Shown here: positions 9,577 to 18,788 of the stretch, in pieces
How positions within the stretch are numbered: position 1 is the first letter of the stretch
How the letters are laid out: each line of letters begins with the position of its first letter
Assembly (NCBI GenBank): GCA_900642245.1
Contig: CAAAJI010000385.1
Span: 1 to 18,788, forward strand
From: Fragilaria radians
Lineage: Eukaryota > Bacillariophyta > Fragilariophyceae > Fragilariales > Fragilariaceae
Reading direction: 5' to 3'
Length of the DNA: 18,788 nt
Position numbers and translations under genes: made by a program
Notes under the pieces: model-generated
The model's input: only the letters and a program-made list of their open reading frames with translations
Database searches by the model: none
Told to the model about the DNA's origin: nothing

Positions 9577-11259
9577 TCATTCCGTGCTTTTCATAGAATA
9601 CGACCAAACTCCAACATAAATGGAAGATACGATCATTTGTACAACTGCAATAATCAAGACTGCGCGTACATCCCATTGGACTATTCCAGATGCCAGAGGT
9701 ACCAATGCGCTTAAAAGTGTAGCTACCAAGAAAACAAGAACAATAATGGATATGATGCTACCTCTTTTTGGGTTCATAAAATAACAAGATGCCATTGTCA
9801 GTAGTATCCAGAGAGCAATTACAACTCCCAACATGGCATAGGATTCTGATCGAAAATTTTGGGCGGAACAGCTACCTGTTCCAGGTGCACTTTTTTGGAA
9901 TATTTTACCGCATAGTTTGCGATTCATAACAACTTCTTGTTGATCGTACGTAGTAATTTCTAAGCATGGTTCTCCACCTGTATCTGCTTCAAAGCTGATA
10001 ATAGCGTATTGATGATTCCGCTCCTTATCTACGGTGTGGCAACCATCAGAGAAAGGCCCTCCTTTTGCACTTCCAAGTCGATCAAATGGTCCAGACTGAA
10101 GGATTGGAAATGACATAATATCATTACCATTACTTGAGCTGTTACCATAATAGGTATTACTTCCGTCGTCAAAGGCTACCATGTGAGAATCACTGGACAC
10201 AGCCAATAAGTTCTGACTTTGTGCTAGAGTGGTAGATATAAGGTCTGAAAGTTGTTGCCGATCTTCTGGTTGACCAGCCCAATTATCTTCACCTAACTTT
10301 ACTTTACCAATCCAGGGCTTCGAGGAAGCCCAAATTACAAAGTCGTATTGGTCGGCTGCAGAAAGTTCCTGGTAAAGCCAATCACGTTGTTCATCGCTGT
10401 ATATGTGTGTCTCATCGGCCTCACTCCGAAGATCGGTAAGAATGAAGCGTACTGTCCCGATGGTAAATGCGTGATAAATAGGAACTGCATCACCATTTAG
10501 CGCGAGAGGATGATGTGGAAATGCTAATTGATACGATTTCAGCGCCGTCTCTCTCGCACCGGAAGCCTTCTCCTCCTCGCCAGAGTCGTTCCCCAACCAA
10601 TCGTGGTCGTCCCATACGTATGCAAGAGGAACTTGGCCGAAAAGTTCTCGCTGTGCACTGCTGCCCATCACTATATCCACTGCCTCAAGGCGCTTGTTCA
10701 TGTCATTGGTCGCAATATCTTCGTAATGGAAATCACCGAGATGCAACAAGAAAAGGGGATCATGTTTAGCTACTTGACGGAATATATCACTCTCGGATCC
10801 AGTCCAAGCACATCCAGCAGTTGCAATTTTGAAAGAAAATGACTCTCCTTCGATTGCAGGAGTACGGAACCTTCCATTACGGAGTAATGAGTTTTCATTT
10901 TGATTTGTTCTGATGGTTGCATAGTAATATGTCGTCTGTGGCGACAAAGCGGTGGCATTCAAATCGAATATCCGTTTATCAGGATTATCAGAGTTACCTC
11001 CAAGTGTCACCTTTAAAATAGGATTTGACAAGTCTTCTCGTTCCGAAAGAACAAAATCCACAGACACTGACGTTGCCGCAAGGACAGAGCGAACTCGAAA
11101 TGTCGCCGATGTTGATGAGACACCTCCAACCAAGATCCACTCTTTTTCAGGGGACTTATTGTAACCCTGATTAGTAGTTACAGCCGTTGTTGTGATACCG
11201 ATTAAGAAGAATGTCAATCCAATGACGGCAAGAATCAACGAGTTAAAATACTTGGACAT
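9577..11259 (-). CDS. PhoD-like membrane metallophosphatase
   Basis: An intronless 560-residue protein of the PhoD alkaline-phosphatase-like superfamily, which hydrolyses phosphate mono- or diesters with Fe/Ca-type metal centres. In order there is an N-terminal hydrophobic signal or anchor (residues 7-27), then a beta-rich PhoD_N-like domain (WILVGGVSSTSATFRVR at about 41-57). The metallophosphatase core has GDFHYED (175-181), VWDDHDWLGND (215-225) and SSDSHMVAFDDG (355-366), which carry the Asp and His metal ligands. Three hydrophobic helices close the protein at about 474-495, 500-523 and 533-552. A large catalytic domain between an N-terminal signal and a C-terminal membrane bundle suggests a lumenal or cell-surface enzyme. 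The frame is open to a GTG at 11271, but the ATG at 11259 is the sensible start. A role in scavenging organic phosphate is known for some PhoD proteins; the substrate here is unknown, and many eukaryotic PhoD-like proteins are uncharacterised. Confidence 0.88.
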   Translation of the reverse strand: MSKYFNSLILAVIGLTFFLIGITTTAVTTNQGYNKSPEKEWILVGGVSSTSATFRVRSVLAATSVSVDFVLSEREDLSNPILKVTLGGNSDNPDKRIFDLNATALSPQTTYYYATIRTNQNENSLLRNGRFRTPAIEGESFSFKIATAGCAWTGSESDIFRQVAKHDPLFLLHLGDFHYEDIATNDMNKRLEAVDIVMGSSAQRELFGQVPLAYVWDDHDWLGNDSGEEEKASGARETALKSYQLAFPHHPLALNGDAVPIYHAFTIGTVRFILTDLRSEADETHIYSDEQRDWLYQELSAADQYDFVIWASSKPWIGKVKLGEDNWAGQPEDRQQLSDLISTTLAQSQNLLAVSSDSHMVAFDDGSNTYYGNSSSNGNDIMSFPILQSGPFDRLGSAKGGPFSDGCHTVDKERNHQYAIISFEADTGGEPCLEITTYDQQEVVMNRKLCGKIFQKSAPGTGSCSAQNFRSESYAMLGVVIALWILLTMASCYFMNPKRGSIISIIVLVFLVATLLSALVPLASGIVQWDVRAVLIIAVVQMIVSSIYVGVWSYSMKSTE

Positions 11260-14200
11260 CGCGCTATACACTTCACTTTCTTTTTTATTGTTACCTTTCT
11301 TCGGGATGTTTCTTAGCTAAAAAAATCAATATCTTGATTCATTTTTGACCGTATGAATTATTGGCGACGCATAGCGCACAACAACCGAAGAAAAAAGTTA
11401 CCCTTGCTACAAGGCTAGTCACACAAAATAGTATACAAAGATGAATAGAAATAGCTACAATTGATTCTATCAAAGACAGGAAATACAGCATGCATCGTTG
11501 ACACACATCAGAGGCTAAGTACGGATAAATTCGAGTACAATTTATGTGAACACGCCGCCTTAATAGATGTAATTAATAGGAAGAAATTAGAAGCATATAA
11601 AAGGCTTGTAAAAAATGCACATATTGGTCTAACTCTAACGATTGCTTTTGTGATGGTATATTAATTTTCAGTGTGATGTCCTAACGAAAGGAGGAAACAG
11701 AAAACTATCGCGTGAACACATATTGTAAACTCGAGTTGTAAAAAGGGATATATTTTATTGCACTGTAGGTAATAATAGACTTCAACAATTTTTTGTTTTG
11801 AAATTCCAAAAGAGGTACAAACCTACATTTTCTACGTGATGCTATTGATGATAGTTACATTGCTTGATCGACTCCAAAAGGGCTTGCATTTCCAATTTTG
11901 TTGGAACCAAGCCAACACATAGACTGGTACAATTACATCAAATTTTGAAGCTGTTCAAAGGTTCAGGTGGAAAACAAGCTCAATATTGAAAAAGCAGTCA
12001 TGTTCATGTGTTTTTGGAGGAGATGGTGATAGGACACCAAGCTGGGATCTCCAGGAAGCCAAGAACCACAATATTCCACCGCACACAAATACAATTCATT
12101 CCTATACATGTTGCTACCCCTTGAAAAGGTTTTTCTCATGGTTTTTTGCCTTTGGGACTTTCCCATTAGTATCCTCAAAATGAGTGGCTGGCACGGCCTT
12201 GCTCATTCTCCTAAACATTACCAAGTCATTTACAATCATTGAAAAACAACTTAAAACAACAATTGGTCCTCCTTTTAGGGCCCTTGTGAGTCATTGTTTA
12301 ACTCCACGGTAGGTGGGATGAGGGGAACATTAGATAGCAAGTAAAAAAGATCAATCTTTGTAGGTAATAATTGACTTTAAGCCATTAGGTTGGTCTATTA
12401 AGTGGTAAGCCCAATTGATACGTTCAAAATGAATACACTTTTAATTTAGAATGTTTTATATGTATTAGTATGCTAATGATTAGGCATATGATGCATACTA
12501 ATTTTTCTAACTTGGAAAGTCATAATCATGTATGTATTGCTTTTCACGATGAGGGAAAATTGAAGTGTGATTTCAAACAAATATTTGACAAATATTGCAT
12601 TACAGACAATCCAATAACCAATCAGTATAGTAGATCCACCAAATTGTTTATTTTTTCCTTTGATTACTTGACTTAATCTGTTTGAATATTCTCTTGTGTA
12701 TCCTGCATGTGATGTAAGAAGCTTGTATCACACAACACTTTAGGCAAACCCCATGAAGGCTTAAAACAGGGACTCAAATTTCTTATGGGGACAAGGTTGG
12801 AGACCAAGTTTCATTGGAAACACCTGACATTTTCCAGAACCCACAATATCATCCATCCGATTATCGTGTGACAAACGTGGAGAAGATTTGTTCAATTAAA
12901 ATGCAAAAATATGTATTAGAAAGTTGCATCATCTATTTAATCATCCCATTTGACTATCAAAACTAAGGTTATATGAAATCTTGGTGAAAAACGGCTACCA
13001 AAGCTTATGAATCAAAATTTAATCATTTATCTTCAAAGGAGTTTTAACGCTTTGAGCAATAACTAGAATACTCTAACTGGCAAGTACTGTGGCACTGTTA
13101 TGGCGACATACCTTCCTCCTTCATGAAGTATACATAAGAATAGCGATGCTTAAAGCACATTTTAGCAACAGCACCGGTTTGATTGTCCGTTTCAATTCCC
13201 CTTACAAATTCAGATGACGACAAACAATACCACACATTCAATATATAGTAATTTCTTGATAGTGCTTATTAACAGAAGTTATGTACAATGCTTTCAAACA
13301 TAATCTTTTCAGTTTGAACTCAACATAGATTAGCACCCATTACAAGCAGATATTGATGTCGGCAAATGTCTAATTTCTGAGTCTTAATTTGAAATGAAAT
13401 TCAATTCTCAAGCTTGTTGAGCATACTAAAGTACATTTTGCTCCGCTGACAGCGTAACACTCAGCAAACTCAATATTTCATACATTCTATGATACAACAT
13501 ACATTGGTATTTTTATGCATCTTGGAGGCACGTTATTTATTCCAGCACGTATAACTTACTTTAACGGCTAGGTTAATTTGTGCAACATGCATTATTATGT
13601 TATGACTAATCTTGTGCAATTTTAATGCTTGATAAAAATTAGACTTTGCTTAGGCAAAATGGACAGAAGAGCTTAGATTGTGCGGAGACGAGAATCTCCA
13701 GTAGGTTTTGATTCGAAAAACGAAGATTGTTTGCTTGAATCTAACTTTTGATTTTCTGTAAGCTGTAGAAAAGATGCAAAGAGTGGGTGTTTATAACAAC
13801 ATTGCTTTAATGAGTTATTCATGTTAGTTCTGATTTCAATGACCTTGGGATCGCACAAGTATTAAGAGAACTATATCTCAAATTTCATGAGCATCCCGTT
13901 CTATGAATGACATTTTGTTGCCAAGAAAGTAACTTAAGTTCTCAACAGAAAGAGGATTACGAAGAAGCATATTCCATTTCGCTGGAATTTTGTGAATCCA
14001 GAGTGTCCTAAACAAGAATTTCATGGATTTTGCCATTCAAAAGCACTTGAATTGCAGGTTGAGAAGAATAAAATTTGCTGTTACAAAATGAGAAGTTTAA
14101 TCTGCAAATCGGAGATTTACAACTCTGCTTCTATTTTAGGCGTAAAAATCACAACATTTCTGGCAGCATAACTGGTTCTTGACCGACAATTCATGCCGAA

Positions 14201-14373
14201 TATTCAGATAAGGTGGATCGAAGTGGCAACGCATTACATTCTTTCTTCTTGATCCAAAGTGAATTAGAAAATGTGCATTCTCTATGTCGGCGCATGCAGA
14301 TCATGCCCTCCATATTGTATGGAGAAACTAAAATTACTCCTTGTCACTTATTTTCGGACCTAAAATCTTGTAG
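11260..14373. other. 3.1-kb gap without a recognised gene
   Basis: The first 200 bp or so should contain the 5' UTR and promoter of the PhoD-like gene, and the last part holds the 3' UTR of the O-fucosyltransferase-like gene. Open frames here (11461-11664 starting with TTG, 11963-12178 starting with TTG on the minus strand, 12470-12676, 13673-13858) are short and match no family I know. A near-repeat occurs at 11765 and 12359, and a bulged hairpin at 12749-12790. Two adjacent minus-strand frames around 12218-11963 look slightly protein-like but are broken, and could be transposon debris. Confidence 0.5.
11324..11339. promoter_or_regulatory. small palindrome upstream of the phosphatase gene
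   Basis: AATCAA and TTGATT flank a TATC loop, 65-80 bp upstream of the phosphatase ATG. It could be a dimeric transcription factor site or a 5' UTR hairpin, or chance in AT-rich DNA. I found no exact P1BS (GNATATNC) phosphate-response site nearby. Confidence 0.2.
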
Positions 14374-16655
14374 TTATTGGACACTTTCTTCCAACGAATT
14401 CTCTTCATTGTTTTCTTCTTCTTTCTCATCGCCATCTTCATCCTCCATATTTTCAACGTCGCTGATCTTACCTTCCTTTTCATTATCTTCTTCTTCCAAA
14501 CCTTGACCATCTAACTGGCCATCGTAGTCACCTTCATCCCCTTCCTCGTCTTGCTTTTTCATGGTTTCTTCTTCCAAATTAGCCGACATATCTACATCGG
14601 CATCAATTTGTCGCCAACTTGTCGGGAATTCCCTATTGAAGAATGCACCAGAGAGAGGTTCATATCGATGCATCGCATATTTATTTTTCATAGTAACGTA
14701 ATAATATGAAGTTGGAAGGATTCCTTCCATATTGCCTTCCAAATTTCTCTTCGTTGAATGATACTTCGATTCCAAACAGGACGAAGTATTGGATTAACAT
14801 CCGAAATGGAAGATGTTAGAGAAGCAGAATTACAGCAAAACAAAATTGATGCATCAAAAACAATACTTACTCCACGTAATCGCATAATGTAACCTGTAAA
14901 TGTTGAATGCCAACAACCGAGAAAGATTTCGCCCTGCGATGCTATGAGCTGGTCAATCATTCCATAATAGTTCGTATTCACTCCTTGTAGCAAATCTTGA
15001 AAGTCATCCAAGAAATATAATTTGTATCCCGCTGCCTGTATTGGTCGGAAAAATGTCTTGTCGCGCTCATCAGTGGCAACGTAAAGTGTTTTATTGACAG
15101 TCAAAACATCAGCGCTGTTAGCTATGATTTCTTCAGCGGATATACGAGTGTCCTTAAATTGAAAGTCACCTCGACGAATGTGAATTGTGTCAAAGTTGGG
15201 AGAGGACGATGATTCTAAGGCTCGTTGGCGAAGTTCTGCGACTATCCTCGCAGCCGCGCACTGAATTTCATCGACGTAACGCATGTGATCACGAAGGAAG
15301 CGTTTCAACCAAAGATCGTGTTTCCAGTTTTCAAAAAATAGAAATGCATAAAAGTGAACAAGGTATCTAATTCTCATTTTGTGATAGCACATGAAGTGCA
15401 CCACGAGCTGATTTTGCATAAAATCGTCATAAACACACAACTCACGCCTTGAAGCAAGGGCTTCGTGTAATCTATCCTTGGAGGGTCCATCGACAGGAAC
15501 AGGATTCCCTCGAAATTTGAATGCGTCATCTTTTGTCATAAGAGATTGCAGCTGCTGCATCCATTCCTTAAGATGTGTAACATCTTTGGGGTTCCCAGTG
15601 GCAGGGAAAGCAGCCAAACACCTTTCTGGTTTCCAAAAATGTTCAATGTAAGTAACGTTCCGTAACCACTCCTTCAACACTTTTACATCATGTCCATCCC
15701 AATCTGTCCGATTATCTGGAGGGAAACTCGGAAGACCTGTATTCTTATCTACAAGATTTCCAGTCATTGCTTCCAAAAGCAAGAATTCCTCCATAGTGAT
15801 GACTTCAAGCGCACTATTTTCTTGTGCCATTTTCATCATAGGGAAGAAGTTTGCGAACGTAAAGTCAGTTGCTTGCTTTTTCTTATCTTTCATAAGAAGG
15901 TACATCCCCTGAGCCGGAGGTAAGACAAGAGTTCTTCCCATGGCAATGGCTAATGCCACAATAGTTTCCATAGCCATTCGAATATTATTCCATCCACCTA
16001 TGAGGAAAAGGCAAGATCTAGGTTAGCATATAGTATGAGTTAGGTAAAGATGGGAGCACTGGAGGAAATCATTCTGTTGCTTACCTCCATCGGGCTCAAA
16101 GGTGAGGTACTGACGTCGACCTTTTGATCTGAAAGGTGACACAAAAGTTTCATCTGCAGGTATATTGCGCCAATAGACCATATGATCCGTTTCCGTCGGT
16201 CCTCCAAAATCATTACAAGAAAGTCCAGCTAAGATTCCTGTATTCTGTCGAATATCATTGACGTCTACAACTTCAATGTCGTCCTGATTCTGTTGTTCCC
16301 TTTCGTCGCGACCTTGATTTTGAATCAATTGCTCTTCTAATATATCTTCTTGAGTAATTCGTTTCGGCTTTCGATGATGATTCTTAAACTCAGCCATAGC
16401 ACGAGCAATTGCTGTATCTGGAGAATGATGAACGAATGTATCATGATGCAAGAAATTCATCGCGACGCTTAGTAAACAACAAAAGCCCAATCCTAGCGTA
16501 AGCAAGTTAACGAGAGGACTTGCACGGGCTGCTCTACTCGTATCATCTGCTGAGACACTTGACTTGGATGTTTGCTTGGAAACCTTAGAATCTAATGTTT
16601 CAGGCCTAATGAGGGGAGGGGCCGAAGAAGGAGCTGAAGCCAAAGTTCGCATCAT
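14374..16655 (-). CDS. O-fucosyltransferase-like protein, three exons
   Basis: Exons 16655-16085, 15997-14871 and 14763-14374 join in frame to 695 residues. The product resembles GDP-fucose protein O-fucosyltransferases (PF10250-type), which transfer fucose from GDP-fucose in the ER or Golgi. A hydrophobic segment at residues 47-69 is the probable type II anchor, followed by a polar stem. Splicing exons 1 and 2 creates GGWNNIRMAME (191-201), the hallmark nucleotide-binding start of the family, then RTLVLPP. IHIRRGDFQFK (462-472) is the family's H-x-R-x-G/F-D region. GCWHSTFTGYIMRLRG (551-566) closes the catalytic domain, and exon 3 continues with a conserved-looking YHSTKRNLEG...YYYVTMKNKYA segment. 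The last 70 or so residues are very rich in Glu and Asp. The ATG at 16655 is the first in frame. The nearest characterised relative cannot be decided by eye, and the acceptor could be protein or polysaccharide. Confidence 0.88.
14764..14870 (-). other. intron 2 of the O-fucosyltransferase-like gene
   Basis: A 107-bp phase-0 GT-AG intron with donor GGA|GTAAGTATTG and acceptor GAATCGAAG|TATCAT. It joins RLRG to YHSTKR. If unspliced, the frame stays open to 14688 and replaces the true C-terminus with an unrelated sequence, which is easy to mistake for a two-exon gene. The donor is close to consensus; the acceptor tract is only moderately pyrimidine-rich. Confidence 0.82.
15998..16084 (-). other. 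intron 1 of the O-fucosyltransferase-like gene
   Basis: An 87-bp GT-AG intron with donor GAG|GTAAGC and acceptor CTCATAG|GTGG after a T-rich tract. It is phase 1, splitting the first Gly of the GGWNN motif. If retained, the frame adds about 20 residues and stops at 16023. Restoring the hallmark motif exactly makes this boundary secure. Confidence 0.93.
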
Positions 16656-17656
16656 CTTATCAATTAATTGATTTTTTGCGGTTAATCATACTGAAAGACA
16701 CAATTTTGGGGTTACCTTTGTTTTTCCTAGATTTTGTCCTTTTTGGGAATCGAATAATTCAAAACGAGAATAGTATGGAGATTTACTTTGATTACGAAAC
16801 TTAAATCATCTTTTTCACAAAGGCGAACAAAATTTGATATTTTCTAGTCAGTAATTCATTTCAACACATAATGAAAAATAGGCATTCAAATTTCCTCACA
16901 TTTCTTTTTATTCAGTCCATACCTAACTTCTTCAAGCTCAAAATTTAGATTACGCCTGAAGCCCGGCTTTGCATCTTTACTTGCAAGATCAAGTTGTTTT
17001 TTCAAATCATACTTTGTATCGCTAAATTAATTTACATGGATATTCTATGTTTTTCCTCACTGCATCTGTAACGAATTGCATTGTTAGCTTTGCAAAACAA
17101 CCTTTTTGACTTTGACCTATATCATTCCAACATTTTTGTCAAAGACAATTTCTTGGTTTATTGTAATCAATTTGGTAGGGTCATTTCCGGTGAGCTACCT
17201 GATTTGTTCATTTTTATTTCTTGACTGCCCCTAATCCCATTCTGCCATTAAACTATTAATTTCAAGCTATATGTCAAGAAATAAGATGTCACATACACTA
17301 GGTAATTGTCTAACTATCTTCAAAAGACTATCAAACACCAGCACTAAAGTATAGAAAATATTCTAGAGCTGGACTTGGACAAACCTTTTCCTCATACAGT
17401 CTGATGAGGTTAAAGCTTGGATTTCATAATGCTTAGTTGGCAGGTACAAGTTAGGTATTTGTTCCCCAAGATGTGAATATCTGGATGTTCCATTAGGTCG
17501 AATCATCTTGATACTCAGACAACAACAGCAGGACATCAACAAAAATTCCAATAGAATCATTTGGTAATGAATATTTAGGTCAAAACTTTTCGTGATAACT
17601 CAATCAAAAATTGACGTTTGCATGATGGAGTAGAACCACTTATGGAAATGCAAAGT
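16656..17656. other. 1-kb intergenic stretch
   Basis: It lies between two minus-strand genes. The side near 16656 should hold the fucosyltransferase-like promoter, and the side near 17656 the 3' UTR of the sulfotransferase. The open frame at 17363-17560 is short and Cys/Ser-rich without known motifs. I see no RNA gene or repeat of note. Confidence 0.55.
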
Positions 17657-18646
17657 TCACGGAGAATCCCAAATTCCTTGCCAATCATCACCAAAGCCAT
17701 ACTCATCAAGGAGTTTATAAAATCTTTTGTTGTAAGGATCGTATAAACTCTCAAGCATGGCTGTGTCATTTCTAATAGGTTCAGTATATTGTGTTACAAC
17801 TTTTTCTCCCTCGTTCACGACTGGGACGTGGGGAAGGCCCAGAAAGGCATGCAGGTTTTGCATTTCACCTTGAAGATCACGTTTAATATTTTCGGACCGC
17901 AAGAAGTAGAACTGTGTTCTTGGATCACGTCCGCTATCCTGAAACGCCTGAAACCAATTGCGAATTTGAATTACATATAGGGATCGACCCAAGACTCCTT
18001 CTGTTGGGTGAGATAGGTACGAATCCCATGCTTTCTTTTCTTCTTCAGCATTAGCGGCACTCAAGACTCCTTCATGTCTCAGCAAGTTTAAATCGTATTG
18101 CAAATACGTCTCAAAAGTCATGTTTTTCTTCAATCGCCGCATTGCAAATGCCCAATTGCTGTAGGCTCGTTCCACTGGATTTCTAAGAATAATTACTACT
18201 TTGATCCAAGGGGTGACACGTAGGATCCTTTGAGGAATGCCATTAGTTCTGAATAAATACTCGGGGGTGCCGTCAAATGAAATGAAATTTTTTCCCTTCT
18301 TTAAAGCCGTGGAATGGTAGTCGACATTGTACAAGTGAAATCGTGCCTCATCAACGCGAGTCTTTCCTTTTGGGGTTGTATAGTCAGCTTTGAAGTTTTT
18401 GTCGAGGAAAAATTGTAGTTCTTTAACTCTCGCCTTTTCAATAAGAGGATGTTGCATCAAATATGACGAAAGTGATGTTGTCCCAGATTTCTTGGCTCCA
18501 GGCAAAATAAAATAAGGAGCACGAAGTTGCCAATAATCACTTTTTTTAGGGTACCAAGATACTTTGTTGAACTTGCACCATTGTTTGGAAAACATCTCGC
18601 CTTTTTGGGGGTCGTAATCGGGTGGTTCAAAACGATGCACCAGCAT
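17657..18646 (-). CDS. PAPS-dependent sulfotransferase, Golgi type
   Basis: A 329-residue frame of the Sulfotransfer_1 type, resembling heparan-sulfate and other carbohydrate sulfotransferases. These move sulfate from PAPS to glycans in the Golgi lumen. The 5'-phosphosulfate binding loop is FILPGAKKSGTTSLSSYL (46-63), and the 3'-phosphate binding motif is VVIILRNPVERAYSNW (150-165). FISFDGTPEYLF (121-132) matches the conserved segment between them, and LYDPYNKRFYKLLDEYG (301-317) is the family's C-terminal end. So the catalytic domain is complete. What is missing is the N-terminal membrane anchor normal for this class. The ATG at 18646 is only the first in-frame Met; sequence before it reads as a hydrophobic anchor but without a usable start (see 18647-18769). 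A 5' exon beyond the window, joined at the acceptor next to 18689, is a good alternative. Confidence 0.9.
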   Translation of the reverse strand: MLVHRFEPPDYDPQKGEMFSKQWCKFNKVSWYPKKSDYWQLRAPYFILPGAKKSGTTSLSSYLMQHPLIEKARVKELQFFLDKNFKADYTTPKGKTRVDEARFHLYNVDYHSTALKKGKNFISFDGTPEYLFRTNGIPQRILRVTPWIKVVIILRNPVERAYSNWAFAMRRLKKNMTFETYLQYDLNLLRHEGVLSAANAEEEKKAWDSYLSHPTEGVLGRSLYVIQIRNWFQAFQDSGRDPRTQFYFLRSENIKRDLQGEMQNLHAFLGLPHVPVVNEGEKVVTQYTEPIRNDTAMLESLYDPYNKRFYKLLDEYGFGDDWQGIWDSP

Positions 18647-18769
18647 CGAATTCGTTGACGTAGTGCCTGATGATTCATCGTGACTTAACCTGGAAGTTAA
18701 AAGTAGAAATAAGATGTAGAGATAAAAAACGAGGAATTATAGAATTAATAGATTAGGTTCTAATCTCAT
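18647..18769 (-). other. unresolved 5' part of the sulfotransferase gene
   Basis: In the same frame as the sulfotransferase, an ATG at 18769 opens 10 codons that end in a TAA at 18739-18737. The 30 codons between this stop and the Met at 18646 start with a run of Phe, Leu, Tyr and Ile (about 16 residues), then a Ser/Thr-rich stem. That is just what a type II signal anchor looks like. Alternatively the same T/C-rich DNA is the pyrimidine tract of an intron ending in TTCCAG at 18690, so that the exon starts at 18689 with GTTAAGTCAC. The two readings exclude each other and the window ends too soon to decide. Confidence 0.45.
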
Positions 18770-18788
18770 GCTTTTAGGTGAAGCTTTG

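Noticed and set aside
10515..11164. Several open frames on both strands inside the phosphatase gene
   Set aside because: They overlap the PhoD-like coding frame, whose motifs are clear, and have no motifs of their own.
11461..11664. Plus-strand open frame of 67 codons upstream of the phosphatase gene
   Set aside because: It starts with TTG, has no recognisable motif and is short; chance frames of this size are common in the window.
12470..12676. Plus-strand ATG frame of 68 codons
   Set aside because: The surrounding sequence is AT-rich and there are no conserved motifs, exon signals or neighbours to support it.
14213..14506. Plus-strand Ser-rich open frame of 97 codons
   Set aside because: It is the antisense shadow of the acidic Glu/Asp tail of the O-fucosyltransferase-like gene: GAA/GAG codons read backwards as Ser, Phe and Leu.
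1..18788. tRNA, rRNA or CRISPR arrays
   Set aside because: I scanned by eye for T-loop-like GTTCRANNC with matching stems and for regularly spaced repeats, and found none that hold up.

Overview
The window looks like nuclear DNA of a diatom, or a close stramenopile relative. Three things point that way: AT-rich intergenic DNA, short GT-AG introns of 87 and 107 bp, and a decayed Ty1/copia element whose motifs resemble diatom CoDi retrotransposons. The domain mix (GT34-like glycosyltransferase, O-fucosyltransferase-like protein, sulfotransferase, PhoD-like phosphatase) also fits. The species cannot be named from the sequence alone.

Layout. Positions 1-3660 hold no gene I can support. Positions 3660-5150 carry a minus-strand copia remnant: the integrase C-terminal tail, a linker, and part of the reverse transcriptase, broken by stops and frame changes. 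Next to it, 5165-5550 is a block of short inverted repeats, overlapped by a weak LTR-like candidate. Positions 5700-7190 have no gene but contain a strong imperfect stem-loop at 6846-6893. The gene-bearing half starts at 7191: GINS subunit Psf2 (-) and a GT34-like glycosyltransferase (+) diverge from a 239-bp shared promoter region. The GT34 gene converges on a membrane PhoD-like phosphatase (-, 9577-11259). A 3.1-kb gap without a recognised gene follows. Then come a three-exon O-fucosyltransferase-like gene (-, 14374-16655), a 1-kb gap, and a sulfotransferase (-, 17657-18646) whose N-terminal anchor is in doubt.

How the genes may work together. Psf2 is a housekeeping replication factor. The GT34-like, fucosyltransferase-like and sulfotransferase proteins are all of the kind that act in the Golgi lumen to build, fucosylate and sulfate glycans, and the PhoD-like protein has a predicted lumenal or extracellular catalytic domain. 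A shared role in making sulfated, fucosylated cell-surface polysaccharide is possible. It is an inference from proximity and family only, because eukaryotic neighbours are often unrelated.

Two genes have open questions that matter for annotation. The GT34 frame is broken by one base at a T5 run just before its DxD motif. The sulfotransferase has an in-frame TAA inside what otherwise reads as a signal anchor. No clear new system was found; the best unexplained signals are the 6846-6893 stem-loop, the hairpin block and the two gene-model breaks.
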